From: Oryzisolibacter propanilivorax
Lineage (GTDB): Bacteria > Pseudomonadota > Gammaproteobacteria > Burkholderiales > Burkholderiaceae_C
Length of the DNA: 64,000 bases
Assembly (NCBI RefSeq): GCF_900103645.1
Contig: NZ_FNHP01000001.1
Span: 124,001 to 188,000, forward strand
Reading direction: 5' to 3'
Part shown: one piece after another, positions 55,401 through 64,000 of the stretch
Layout: each line of letters starts with the position of its first letter
Numbering within the stretch: the first letter of the stretch is position 1
The notes under the pieces: model-generated
The model's input: only the letters and a program-made list of their open reading frames with translations
The model's database searches: none
What the model was told of the DNA's origin: nothing
Position numbers and translations under genes: made by a program

Positions 55401-57017
55401 ATGCACGTGGTTTGGAAACAGGGAGCGCTGGTGCTGGGCATGGCAGGTGCACTGGGTGCCGCACATGCGCAGCAGCTGACGATAGGGCTGGCGTCGGAGC
55501 CTACGGCCGCGGACCCGCACTATCACAAGATGACCACCAACGACTCCTTCACGGCTCACGTGTACGACTCGCTGGTCGGCCGCACGGCCAAGATGGAACT
55601 GGTGCCGGCGCTGGCCACTTCCTGGAAGAACCTCGACGATCTGACGTGGGAGTTCAAGCTGCGCAAGGACGTGAAGTTCTCCAACGGCGCACCGTTCACA
55701 TCCAAGGACGTGCTGTTCACCATCTGCCGCACGCTGAACAACGAGACCAACGTCTCGCAGTCCTATATGGACACCACCAAGCGCCTGACCGATGTGCAGA
55801 CGCCGGACCCCTACACGGTGATCGTGAAGACGGCCACGCCGATACCGCTGATCCCTGCCGAGTTCGCGCGCAACCTGCCTATCATCTCCAGTTCCATCGT
55901 CGCCTTCGATGGCTGGAAGTTCGCGCCCAAGGAGGGCTGCGGCTACAAGGGGCCCTGGCCTTCGGTGGCCGACTTCAACAGCGGCAAGATGGCCATCGGC
56001 ACCGGGCCGTTCGTGCTCAAGAGCTATGTCAAGGGCACCGGCATCACGCTGGAGCGTAACGAGGGCTACTGGGGCGACAAGCCGCACTGGAAGACCGTCA
56101 AGATGGTGCCGGTGCCCGCCGCCGGCCCGCGCCTGACCGGCCTGCTCTCGGGCGACTATGACCTGATCGAGAACCCGGCCGCGCGCGACCTGGCGCGTGT
56201 CAAGCAGGATCCCAAGCTGTCTTACGTGGCCACGCCGTCCACGCGCCTGGTCTTCTTCCAGCCCGATATCGGCCGGGAAAACTCCCCGTTCTCCAAGGCG
56301 GCGGATGGCAAGAACCCGCTGCAGGACCTGCGCGTGCGCCGCGCCATCAACATGGCGATCGACCGCAAGGCGATCGTCGAGCGGCTGATGGACGGCATGG
56401 CCACGGTGGCCTACCAATACATGCCCGATGGCATGTTCGGCGGCCTGGCGCATGCGCCCGAGATCAAGTTCGACCCGGAAGGCGCGAAGAAGCTGCTGGC
56501 CGAGGCCGGCTATGCCAACGGCTTCGAGCTGACGCTGTCCTCGACGAACGACCGCTACATCAACGACGCCCAGGTGACCCAGGCCGTGGCGCAGTACCTG
56601 TCGCGCATCGGCATCAAGACCAAGGTCGATGCCATGACGGCCTCAATCTACTTCCCCAAGCGCGCCAAGCGTGAGTTCAGCTTTGCCATGGGCGGCTGGC
56701 CGTCGGAAAACGGTGAGGCCTCCGGGCTTTTCCAGCTGTGGGTCGCCTCCACTGATGCGCCCAAGGGCCAGGGCACCAGCAACTACGGCGGCTTTGTCAG
56801 CCCGGAGTTCGACAAGGTCTACATCCCGGCCGCCATCACCATGGACGAGGCCAAGCGCCGCTCCGAACTGGAGCGCGCCACGAAGATCGCCCTGGACAAT
56901 GTGCCGCTGATCCCGCTGCACTTCGAAAGCAGCATCTGGGCCTTCAAGAAGGGGCTGACCTACGAAGGCCGCCGCGACCAGTACACCCTCGCGGCTTCGG
57001 TCAAGCCGGCCAAGTAA
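55401..57017 (+). CDS. Peptide ABC transporter substrate-binding protein (DppA/OppA family)
   Basis: Periplasmic solute-binding protein family 5, 538 residues. The signal peptide is VVWKQGALVLGMAGALGAAHA and the mature protein starts QQLTIGLASEPTAADPHYHK. Family features: VYDSLVGRTAKMELVPALAT, then FKLRKDVKFSNGAPFTSKDV and DLRVRRAINMAIDRKAIVER. ATG 55401 has AAGGAG nine bases upstream; ATG 55392 touches that site and is unlikely. First gene of the inserted block; a terminator-like stem separates it from the permease genes. Confidence 0.93.
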   Translation: MHVVWKQGALVLGMAGALGAAHAQQLTIGLASEPTAADPHYHKMTTNDSFTAHVYDSLVGRTAKMELVPALATSWKNLDDLTWEFKLRKDVKFSNGAPFTSKDVLFTICRTLNNETNVSQSYMDTTKRLTDVQTPDPYTVIVKTATPIPLIPAEFARNLPIISSSIVAFDGWKFAPKEGCGYKGPWPSVADFNSGKMAIGTGPFVLKSYVKGTGITLERNEGYWGDKPHWKTVKMVPVPAAGPRLTGLLSGDYDLIENPAARDLARVKQDPKLSYVATPSTRLVFFQPDIGRENSPFSKAADGKNPLQDLRVRRAINMAIDRKAIVERLMDGMATVAYQYMPDGMFGGLAHAPEIKFDPEGAKKLLAEAGYANGFELTLSSTNDRYINDAQVTQAVAQYLSRIGIKTKVDAMTASIYFPKRAKREFSFAMGGWPSENGEASGLFQLWVASTDAPKGQGTSNYGGFVSPEFDKVYIPAAITMDEAKRRSELERATKIALDNVPLIPLHFESSIWAFKKGLTYEGRRDQYTLAASVKPAK

Positions 57018-57029
57018 GGCTGGCGCATC

Positions 57030-57070
57030 GGCGCGCCGCCGCCAGCGATGGCAGCGGCGCGCCTCTTTTT
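57030..57070 (+). terminator. Terminator/attenuator between binding protein and permease genes
   Basis: Perfect 10-bp stem GGCGCGCCGC / GCGGCGCGCC, 14-base loop, then TCTTTTTT. The following gene starts 12 bases later, so part of the transcripts must read through; it probably keeps the binding protein in excess. Confidence 0.85.
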
Positions 57071-57082
57071 TGAGGGGCCGTG

Positions 57083-58060
57083 ATGGTGGTCTACGTGCTG
57101 CGCCGCCTGGTGCAAAGTTTCTTCGTGCTGCTGGCGGTGTCGCTGGTGGTGTTCGTCGCGGTGTATGCCGTGGGCGACCCGATCGAACTGCTGGTGAGCG
57201 CCGAGGCCACCGAGGCCGATCGCCAGCAGATGATCGCCCGCCTGGGACTGGATCTGCCGCTGTGGCAGCAGTACGCCGGCTTCGCCGTGCGCGCCCTGCA
57301 CGGAGACCTCGGCACCTCGTTCGTGCATGGCATCCCGGCCATCGAACTGATTGTGCAGCGCATTCCGGCGACGTTTGAGCTGGTGCTGGTGGCCATTGGT
57401 CTGACCTGCTTGCTGGGCATTTCGCTCGGCTTGGTGGCCGGGCTGTACCACGACCGGGCGCTGGGGCGGTCGCTGATGGGGGGCTCGGTGCTCGGATTTT
57501 CTCTGCCCAATTTCTGGCAGGGAATGATGCTGATCCTGCTGTTCGCGGTCTGGCTGCACTGGCTGCCGGCGGCCGGGCGCGGCGAGACGGTGGAGGTATT
57601 CGGGATACCGTTCTCGCTGTTCACGCGCGATGGCTGGGCGCATGTGCTGCTGCCCGCGGTCAACCTCGCGCTGGCCAACATCGCCCTGGTGCTGCGCCTG
57701 ACGGCCACCGGCGTGATGGAGGCCAAGACGCAAGAGTATGTGCGCTTTGCGCGTGCCAAGGGGGTGTCCGAACGGCGCATCCTCACGCGCCACATCCTGC
57801 GCAACATCCTGATTCCGGTGGTCACCGTCATCGGTCTGGAGTTCGGCCAACTGCTGGCGTTTTCCACGATCACCGAGACGGTGTTCGCCTGGCCGGGCAT
57901 GGGCAAGCTGCTCATCGACAGCATCTACAAGCTGGACCGGCCGGTGATCGTCGCCTACGTGATGCTGGTGACCTTCATCTTCGTCATGGTCAACCTGCTG
58001 GTTGACCTGCTCTACGCGGTGCTGGACCCGCGCGTGCAACTGCAGGAGGCTTCGGCATGA
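57083..58060 (+). CDS. Peptide ABC transporter permease (DppB type)
   Basis: Inner-membrane permease of 325 residues with six helices. It begins MVVYVLRRLVQSFFVLLAVS, the usual DppB opening, and has the ATPase-contact EAA loop (EYVRFARAKGVSERRILTRH) followed by the C-terminal helices (ETVFAWPGMGKLLIDSIYK). GTG 57080 just upstream is also possible. Its stop overlaps the next start by four bases. Confidence 0.94.
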   Translation: MVVYVLRRLVQSFFVLLAVSLVVFVAVYAVGDPIELLVSAEATEADRQQMIARLGLDLPLWQQYAGFAVRALHGDLGTSFVHGIPAIELIVQRIPATFELVLVAIGLTCLLGISLGLVAGLYHDRALGRSLMGGSVLGFSLPNFWQGMMLILLFAVWLHWLPAAGRGETVEVFGIPFSLFTRDGWAHVLLPAVNLALANIALVLRLTATGVMEAKTQEYVRFARAKGVSERRILTRHILRNILIPVVTVIGLEFGQLLAFSTITETVFAWPGMGKLLIDSIYKLDRPVIVAYVMLVTFIFVMVNLLVDLLYAVLDPRVQLQEASA

Positions 58061-58985
58061 GCGCCACGCCCACTCCAACTTCGCCGGCCACGGAAATGCC
58101 CCGCGCCGCGCCGCTGGCCGATACGCCGTGCCGCGCCGAGATGCTGCGCCAGCTGCGCAGCAAGCCGTCGGTGCGCGGCGCCGTGATCGCGCTGGTGCTG
58201 CTGCTGGCGGCGGTATTGCTGGCGCCTTTGCTGGCGCCACAGAATCCCTATGACCTGGGCGCGCTGGACCTGATGGATGGTCGCCTCGCGCCCGGCGCGC
58301 AGGCCGCAGCCGGGATGCACTACTGGCTGGGCACCGATGACCAGGGTCGCGACATGCTCAGCGCCATCCTCTATGGTCTGCGCATCAGCCTGTCCGTGGG
58401 GCTGTCGGCGGTTGCCATCGCCGCCGCCATCGGCGCGCTGGTCGGGCTGGTGGCGGCCTACCTGGGCGGCATCGTCGACACGCTGCTGATGCGGCTGGTG
58501 GATTTCATCCTTGGGTTCCCGACCATCCTTATCGCGCTGGTGCTGCTGGCCATCCTCGGGCGCGGGGTGGACAAGGTGGTCATCGCCATCGTGGCGGTGC
58601 AGTGGGCACACTATGCCCGCATCATGCGCGGCCGGGCCCTCCAAGAGCGCAAGAAGGAATATGTCGAGGCGGCTCGCAACCTGGGCTACTCCACCTGGCG
58701 CATCATGACCCGGCACCTGCTGCCCAACTGCATGGGCCCGGTGCTGGTGTTCGCCACCATCCAGATCGCCAACGCCATCGCGCTGGAGGCGACTTTGTCC
58801 TTCCTGGGCGTGGGCGTGCCGATCACCGAGCCTTCGCTGGGTTTGCTGATCGCCAACGGCTTCCAGTACCTGCTGTCGGGCGACTACTGGATCAGCATGT
58901 TCCCCGGGCTGGCCCTGGTGGCGCTGATCCTGTCCATCAACCTCATCGGCGACCGCCTGCGCGACGCCCTGGACCCGAGGAAATC

Positions 58986-58989
<4 letters not shown>
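58057..58989 (+). CDS. Peptide ABC transporter permease (DppC type)
   Basis: Second permease subunit, 310 residues. A Pro/Ala-rich N-terminus precedes the first helix; WLGTDDQGRDMLSAILYGLR is the DppC/OppC signature, and the EAA loop reads KEYVEAARNLGYSTWRIMTR. The end is INLIGDRLRDALDPR, typical for the family. ATG overlaps the stop of the DppB-type gene (ATGA) and its own stop overlaps the ATPase gene, indicating translational coupling. Confidence 0.95.
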
Positions 58990-59961
<972 letters not shown>

Positions 59962-59978
<17 letters not shown>

Positions 59979-60981
59979 GGGCGCCGACGCGCCGGTGATC
60001 GAGTTGCGCGCAGTCTACAAGCGCTTCACCAGCCGGCCCGGCGCGCTGGAGAAGGCCATGGGCGCGGTCACCGGCAAACCTGCGCGCGAACGCACGGTCC
60101 ACGCGGTCAATGGCGTCAGCTTGGCCATCGCCCGCGGCGAGGTGGTGGGCCTGGTGGGAGAGTCCGGCTGCGGCAAGTCCACCCTGGGGCGCGTCGTCGC
60201 CGGGCTGCACGGGGCCAGCAGTGGCGAGCTGCTCTATCAAGGCCAGGACGTGGCCGGGCTTTCCGGCAGGGCCAGGCGCGACTACGTGCTGGGCGTGCAG
60301 ATGGTGTTCCAGGACCCCCAGGCGTCGCTCAATCCGCGCCAGCGGCTGCGTCAGATCCTGGCTGAGCCCCTCGCCGTGCACCGGCTTGCGCCTGCTGCAC
60401 AGCTCGACGCGCGCGTCGACGCGGCCCTGGCGGAGGTCGGCCTGTCCGCCGAGTACCGCCAGCGCCTGCCGCACCAGATTTCCGGGGGGCAGCGCCAGCG
60501 CATCGGCATCGCGCGCGCGCTGATGGTGGCGCCCGAGTTTTTGGTCTGCGACGAGCCCGTGGCGGCGTTGGATGTGTCCATCCAGGCGCAGGTTATCAAC
60601 CTCTTCATGGAGCTGCGCGCGCAGCGCCAGCTCACCTACCTGTTCATCAGCCATGACCTGGGGGTGGTGCGCCACATCTCGGACCGCGTGGCCATCATGT
60701 ACCTGGGCAAGATCGTCGAGATCGCGCCCACCGCACAGGTGTTCGCGCACCCGCAGCATCCCTATACCCAGGCCCTGCTGGCGGAGGTGCCGGACGTCAC
60801 GCGCAGAAAGCGTGTCTTCACGCCCATCCAAGGCGAGATTCCCTCGCCGCTCAACCCCCCCCCAGGCTGCACCTTCCATCCGCGCTGCCCGCACGCCATG
60901 GAGCGCTGCAAGCGCGAAGAACCGCAGCTGCGCGAGATCGCACCGGGCCACCACGCGGCCTGCCACCTGCTCGACGAATGA
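59962..60981 (+). CDS. Peptide ABC transporter ATP-binding protein (DppF type)
   Basis: Second ATPase, 339 residues, starting at GTG 59962 with AGGAG eight bases before and overlapping the DppD-type gene by 17 bases. Walker [14 protein letters not shown] loop [13 protein letters not shown], signature [14 protein letters not shown], Walker [13 protein letters not shown]; the C-terminal Cys motif is [16 protein letters not shown]. It forms a heterodimer with the DppD-type subunit. Confidence 0.95.
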
Positions 60982-61856
60982 TGGATCCCTCCCTGTCTTC
61001 CTTTGGTCACTGCAGCGGGCGTTTCGCCCTGCCGTGGGCCTTTGCCGGCCGGCCGCTGACGCTGCATTGCTATCGCCCGGCCGACCTTGCGGGCGCGCAT
61101 GCACCCTTGGTGCTGGTGCAGCATGGTGTGCTGCGCAACGGCGACGACTACCGCGACTTCTGGATCGACGCGGCCGATCGCCATGGCTTGCAGGTCATCG
61201 CCACGACGTTTTCCGACGAGCACTGGCCGGGAGTGGAAAGCTACAACAACGGCGGGGTGTGGCAGGGCGATGGCCAGCTGGCTGCGCCGGCCAGCTGGGC
61301 TTATCGGGCCATCCCGGCGCTGGTGGAGCAACTGCGGCTGGAGCAGGTGCTGCACGATCAACCGGTATACCTCTTCGGCCATTCGGCGGGCGGGCAGTTC
61401 GTGCACCGGCTGACCAGCCTGCTGGGGGTGCAGGGCCTGGCGGGCGTCGTCACCGCCAATCCCGGCTGGTACACGCTGGCCGACGATGCGCTGGCCTTTC
61501 CGGAAGGGCTGGCAGGCGTGGGCCTGGCGCCAGCAGCGCTGGCGCGCCTGCTGGCCACGCCGCTGGTAATTTTCGCCGGGGAGTGCGACACCGACACGGG
61601 CGACCCTCACCTGCCGGCCGAACCGGCGGCACTGCGCCAGGGCCCGCACCGCCATGCCCGCGCCCTGCATTACCTGAAGTGTGCCCGCCAGCAGGCGGCA
61701 CGGCTGGGCATGCCCTTGGCATGGCAACTGCACAGCGTGCCAGGTATCGGGCACGACGGGGAGGCCATGAGCGCCATTTGCGCACATTGGTGGTTCGAAG
61801 GCGGCCTGCCTTCGGCCGATGAGCTGGGCCGCCTGGGCGGACGCCAGATCGCTTGA
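60978..61856 (+). CDS. Alpha/beta-hydrolase
   Basis: A 292-residue hydrolase with the nucleophile elbow GHSAGG (in YLFGHSAGGQFVHRL) and a late GIGHDGEAM with the likely catalytic His; FAGECDTDTGDP may hold the acid residue. The oxyanion-hole region is LVLVQHGVLRNGDDYRD. Its ATG overlaps the stop of the ATPase gene, so it is part of the transport operon and may cleave an ester or amide of the imported compound. The substrate is unknown. Confidence 0.82.
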   Translation: MMDPSLSSFGHCSGRFALPWAFAGRPLTLHCYRPADLAGAHAPLVLVQHGVLRNGDDYRDFWIDAADRHGLQVIATTFSDEHWPGVESYNNGGVWQGDGQLAAPASWAYRAIPALVEQLRLEQVLHDQPVYLFGHSAGGQFVHRLTSLLGVQGLAGVVTANPGWYTLADDALAFPEGLAGVGLAPAALARLLATPLVIFAGECDTDTGDPHLPAEPAALRQGPHRHARALHYLKCARQQAARLGMPLAWQLHSVPGIGHDGEAMSAICAHWWFEGGLPSADELGRLGGRQIA

Positions 61857-61870
61857 ACTGGGAAGATGAC

Positions 61871-63007
61871 ATGAACGTGACGACCGAGCAGCTGGTGGCT
61901 GGCATTTCGGAATGGATGGCCTGCGAATCGCCCTCGCATGATCCGCAGGCGCTGTGGCGCATGGCAGAGTTGATGCGCGCCCATGGCGCAGCAGGCGGTC
62001 TGCAGGCGCGCCTGGACCCGGTGCGTGCGACGGCCGAGGCGCCCGAGTTGCCGCTGCTGGTGTTCACCAACCGCGCGCCGGGCGATACGCGGCCGGGATT
62101 GCTGATCCTGGGGCACCTGGACACTGTCCACCCCATCGGCACGCTGGATGTCAACCCGGTGCGTGTCGAGGGAGACCGGCTCTACGGGCCGGGTGGCTAC
62201 GACATGAAGGCCGGCGTCTACCTGGCGCTCACAGCCTTGCGCGCATGCGCCAGGCCCGGCGACACACCGCTGCCGGTGGATATGCTGGTGGTGCCCGACG
62301 AAGAGGTCGGCAGCCATGCCTCGCGTGCGTCCATCGAGGCCTACGCCCGAAATGCGCGTTACTGCCTGGTCGCAGAGCCGGCACGGGCCAATGGCGGACG
62401 CTGCGTCACCGCGCGCAAGGGCACCGGCACGCTGCAGCTGCAGGTGCAAGGTGTGGCTTCCCACGCCGGCCTGGCACATGAAAAAGGGCGCAGCGCCATC
62501 CGCGAGATGGCGCACCAGGTGCTGGCGCTGGAAGCCATGACCGACTATCCCCGGGGCATCACGGTGAGCGTGGGCACCATCGAGGGCGGCACCACCAGCA
62601 ACACCGTGCCGGCGTTGTGCCGCTGCCATGTGGACTTCCGCTTTTCCGACATGGTTTCGGCCGACGAGATCGTGCAGAAAATGCAGGCCTTGCAGCCGGT
62701 GGGCGAGGGCGTGCAGCTGAAGATGGAGGTGGACGTCAACCGCCCGCCCATGGTGCGCGACGACAAGGTGGTGGCCCTGCTCGAACGGGTCCAGGTGTCG
62801 GCGCGTGCAGCCGGGTTCGAACTGGAGGAAGCGCCCCCCACCGGTGGCGCCAGCGACGCCAATTTCACATCGGCGCTTGGCGTGCCATCCCTGGACGCCC
62901 TGGGTGCCGACGGCGACGGCGCGCACACCTGGCACGAGCATGTCCTGATCTCCACCCTCGCCACGCGCACACGGTTCTGGCATCACCTGCTGACGCAGCT
63001 GTCCTAG
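61871..63007 (+). CDS. M20-family metallopeptidase (ArgE/carboxypeptidase G2-like)
   Basis: Zinc-dependent amidohydrolase of 378 residues. Metal ligands: His and Asp in LILGHLDTVHP, Asp in YGPGGYDMKAG, the Glu pair in VPDEEVGS (base and ligand), Glu in LVAEPARAN, and the late His in HTWHEHVL. The dimerisation domain lies between (GVASHAGLAHEKGRSAI). Start ATG 61871 has GGGAAG upstream. Last gene of the peptide-transport operon; it probably trims the imported peptide or acyl-amino acid in the cytoplasm. Confidence 0.92.
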   Translation: MNVTTEQLVAGISEWMACESPSHDPQALWRMAELMRAHGAAGGLQARLDPVRATAEAPELPLLVFTNRAPGDTRPGLLILGHLDTVHPIGTLDVNPVRVEGDRLYGPGGYDMKAGVYLALTALRACARPGDTPLPVDMLVVPDEEVGSHASRASIEAYARNARYCLVAEPARANGGRCVTARKGTGTLQLQVQGVASHAGLAHEKGRSAIREMAHQVLALEAMTDYPRGITVSVGTIEGGTTSNTVPALCRCHVDFRFSDMVSADEIVQKMQALQPVGEGVQLKMEVDVNRPPMVRDDKVVALLERVQVSARAAGFELEEAPPTGGASDANFTSALGVPSLDALGADGDGAHTWHEHVLISTLATRTRFWHHLLTQLS

Positions 63008-63182
63008 GCCCGCATGCCCACGCCGCCTGGAGCAAAGCCGGCCATGGGCCGCCTGCACGCCCGGCCAGAGGTTTTGCCATCGCTCCCAGGTGCATGAAGT
63101 AAGATTTGCACTTTGCCTGCACGTGCGGGTGGTGCCTGTTGGCACGTCATGTAAGCGGTTGATTTAATTCTTGTTTTTAAAT

Positions 63183-63228
63183 CCCTTATACGGCGTGGGT
63201 CGGCGGTTCCGACCCTTCAGCACCCACT
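63183..63228 (+). pseudogene. Degenerate 3' half of tRNA-Val (probable attachment-site remnant)
   Basis: Aligned without gaps to the tRNA-Val 3' half (55095-55140), 38 of 46 bases are the same, including the stretches GGTCGGCGGTT and TCAGCACCCAC. The 5' half is absent: the bases before it are AT-rich and unrelated. Changes in the anticodon (TAC to TAT) and T arm break the fold, so it is not a working tRNA. Confidence 0.85.
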
Positions 63229-63248
63229 GTCTCATTCAATGGAGCGAA

Positions 63249-63270
63249 GGCGAACGAGAGTTCGCCTTTT
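63249..63270 (+). terminator. Intrinsic terminator after the tRNA-Val remnant
   Basis: Perfect 7-bp stem GGCGAAC / GTTCGCC, loop GAGA, then TTTTCTTTT. It may be the original terminator of the tRNA-Val gene, left on the far side of the inserted block. Confidence 0.85.
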
Positions 63271-63309
63271 CTTTTGCCGCTCCTGCCGTAGTTGAAAGCC
63301 TGACCGACC

Positions 63310-64000
63310 ATGTTCGAATCCATCCGCAAGCATTCCAAGGTGGTGATGCTTGTGCTGTTCCTGCTGATCATTCCGTCCTTTGTCCTGGTGGGCATCGATG
63401 CGAACTACTTTTCTGGCGGCAGCCCGGTGGTGGCGCGCGTGGATGGCAAGGACATCACCCAGGACGAGTGGGACAACGCCCATCGCATGGAGAGTGACCG
63501 CATCCGCGCGCAGTCGCCGGGCGTGGACGCCAAGCTGTTCGACTCGCCCCAGGCCCGCTATGCGACGCTGGAGCGCCTGGTGCGCGACCGCGTGCTGGTG
63601 GCCGCAGCCGGCAAGATGCACCTGATGACCAGTGACGCGCGCCTGGCGCGCGAACTGCAGTCCATCCCGCAGATCGCTGCACTGAAACGTGCTGACGGGT
63701 CGCTGGACACCGAGGCCTACCGGGCACTGGTGGGCGCGCAGGGGCTGTCGCCCGAGGGTTTTGAAGCGCGCATGCGCCAGGACATCGCCGTGGGCAACGT
63801 GCTCGGCAGTGTGGTGGCCTCATCCATCGCCACTCCGGCCGAAGCCGCCCTGGCTTTCGATGCACTGCTGCAGCGCCGCGAAATCCAGGTGGCGCGCTTC
63901 AAGGCGGCCGATTTCGCCGGCAAGGTGAAGGTGACCGATGCCGAGGTGCAGGCCTACTACCAGGCCCATCCGGCGCAGTTCCAGCAGGCGGAGCAGGCCA
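63310..64000 (+). CDS. ppiD: Peptidyl-prolyl cis-trans isomerase PpiD, N-terminal part
   Basis: Membrane-anchored periplasmic folding helper; only the first 230 residues are in the window. It starts MFESIRKHSKVVMLVLFLLI with one N-terminal helix continuing IPSFVLVGI, then the SurA-type N-terminal chaperone domain (VARVDGKDITQDEWDNA; RYATLERLVRDRVLVAAAG). The parvulin isomerase domain lies beyond the window. In related genomes ppiD follows hupB and tRNA-Val closely, which supports the view that the preceding 8 kb was inserted. Confidence 0.94.
   Translation, partial: MFESIRKHSKVVMLVLFLLIIPSFVLVGIDANYFSGGSPVVARVDGKDITQDEWDNAHRMESDRIRAQSPGVDAKLFDSPQARYATLERLVRDRVLVAAAGKMHLMTSDARLARELQSIPQIAALKRADGSLDTEAYRALVGAQGLSPEGFEARMRQDIAVGNVLGSVVASSIATPAEAALAFDALLQRREIQVARFKAADFAGKVKVTDAEVQAYYQAHPAQFQQAEQA

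Larger units (their letters stand above)
63008..63309. other. 302-base gap at the right end of the inserted block
   Basis: It holds no gene. Contents: an AT-rich stretch (63155-63182) unlike the surroundings, the tRNA-Val remnant (63183-63228), an intrinsic terminator (63249-63270) and the ppiD leader. No clear ppiD promoter was identified. Confidence 0.7.

Noticed and set aside
63183..63228. A second functional tRNA-Val
   Set aside because: Only the 3' half is present, the anticodon is changed and the T arm no longer pairs; the 5' half is replaced by AT-rich sequence.

Overview
The window is 64 kb of very GC-rich, gene-dense bacterial chromosome. Gene content and order point to a betaproteobacterium of the family Comamonadaceae (Acidovorax/Alicycliphilus/Comamonas relatives): an FNR-type cbb3 oxidase locus, phasin and PhaR, an EarP/EF-P pair with Arg32, rpsU-yqeY, and hupB-tRNA-Val followed at a distance by ppiD. 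The genus cannot be fixed from sequence reading alone. No phage, insertion sequence, integrase or CRISPR array was seen.

Layout. 1-1.5 kb: 3' end of a malonyl-CoA synthetase gene and a universal stress protein. 1.6-9.8 kb: complete cbb3 oxidase locus ccoI-ccoS-ccoN-ccoO-ccoQ-ccoP-ccoG-ccoH, with two FNR-type boxes, one of them between uspA and ccoI. 9.9-13.6 kb: uracil-DNA-glycosylase-fold protein, tartrate/malate dehydrogenase with a divergent LysR regulator, YqeY protein and ribosomal protein S21. 13.7-16.6 kb: secreted GH5 glycanase and a flavoprotein. 16.8-22.5 kb, reading leftward: nirB-nirD-nitrite channel-ybiB-cobA, an assimilatory nitrite reductase cluster with the siroheme-making methylase. 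22.7-28.8 kb: tripartite RND efflux operon. 29.2-41.1 kb: DUF937 protein, CBS protein, tsaD, phasin, thioesterase, pncB, Na+/H+ antiporter, 2-hydroxyacid dehydrogenase, rmuC, MFS carrier, LOG-family protein, crcB. 41.3-54.5 kb: TRAP-type binding protein, phaR, rimO, CynX-type carrier, efp, earP, CaiB-type CoA transferase, radical-SAM/DUF4130 DNA-repair pair, uvrC, pgsA. 54.8-64 kb: hupB, tRNA-Val, an 8-kb block with a peptide ABC transporter, a hydrolase and an M20 peptidase, a broken copy of the tRNA-Val 3' half, and the start of ppiD.

Most noteworthy signals. (1) Ten copies of a ~45-50-bp two-hairpin repeat are scattered between genes, with compensatory stem changes. (2) One copy, next to an inverted pair of a second repeat type, lies in frame inside earP and adds about 60 residues. 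(3) A shared 13-mer precedes both the phasin gene and phaR, a likely PhaR operator. (4) The peptide-transport block is flanked by tRNA-Val and a degenerate copy of its 3' half, the footprint of an old tRNA-targeted insertion. (5) An FNR box at -41.5 from a good -10 upstream of ccoI argues for a downstream start codon and perhaps for two-way control with uspA.

All gene functions are read from motifs and family resemblance; no database search was possible.
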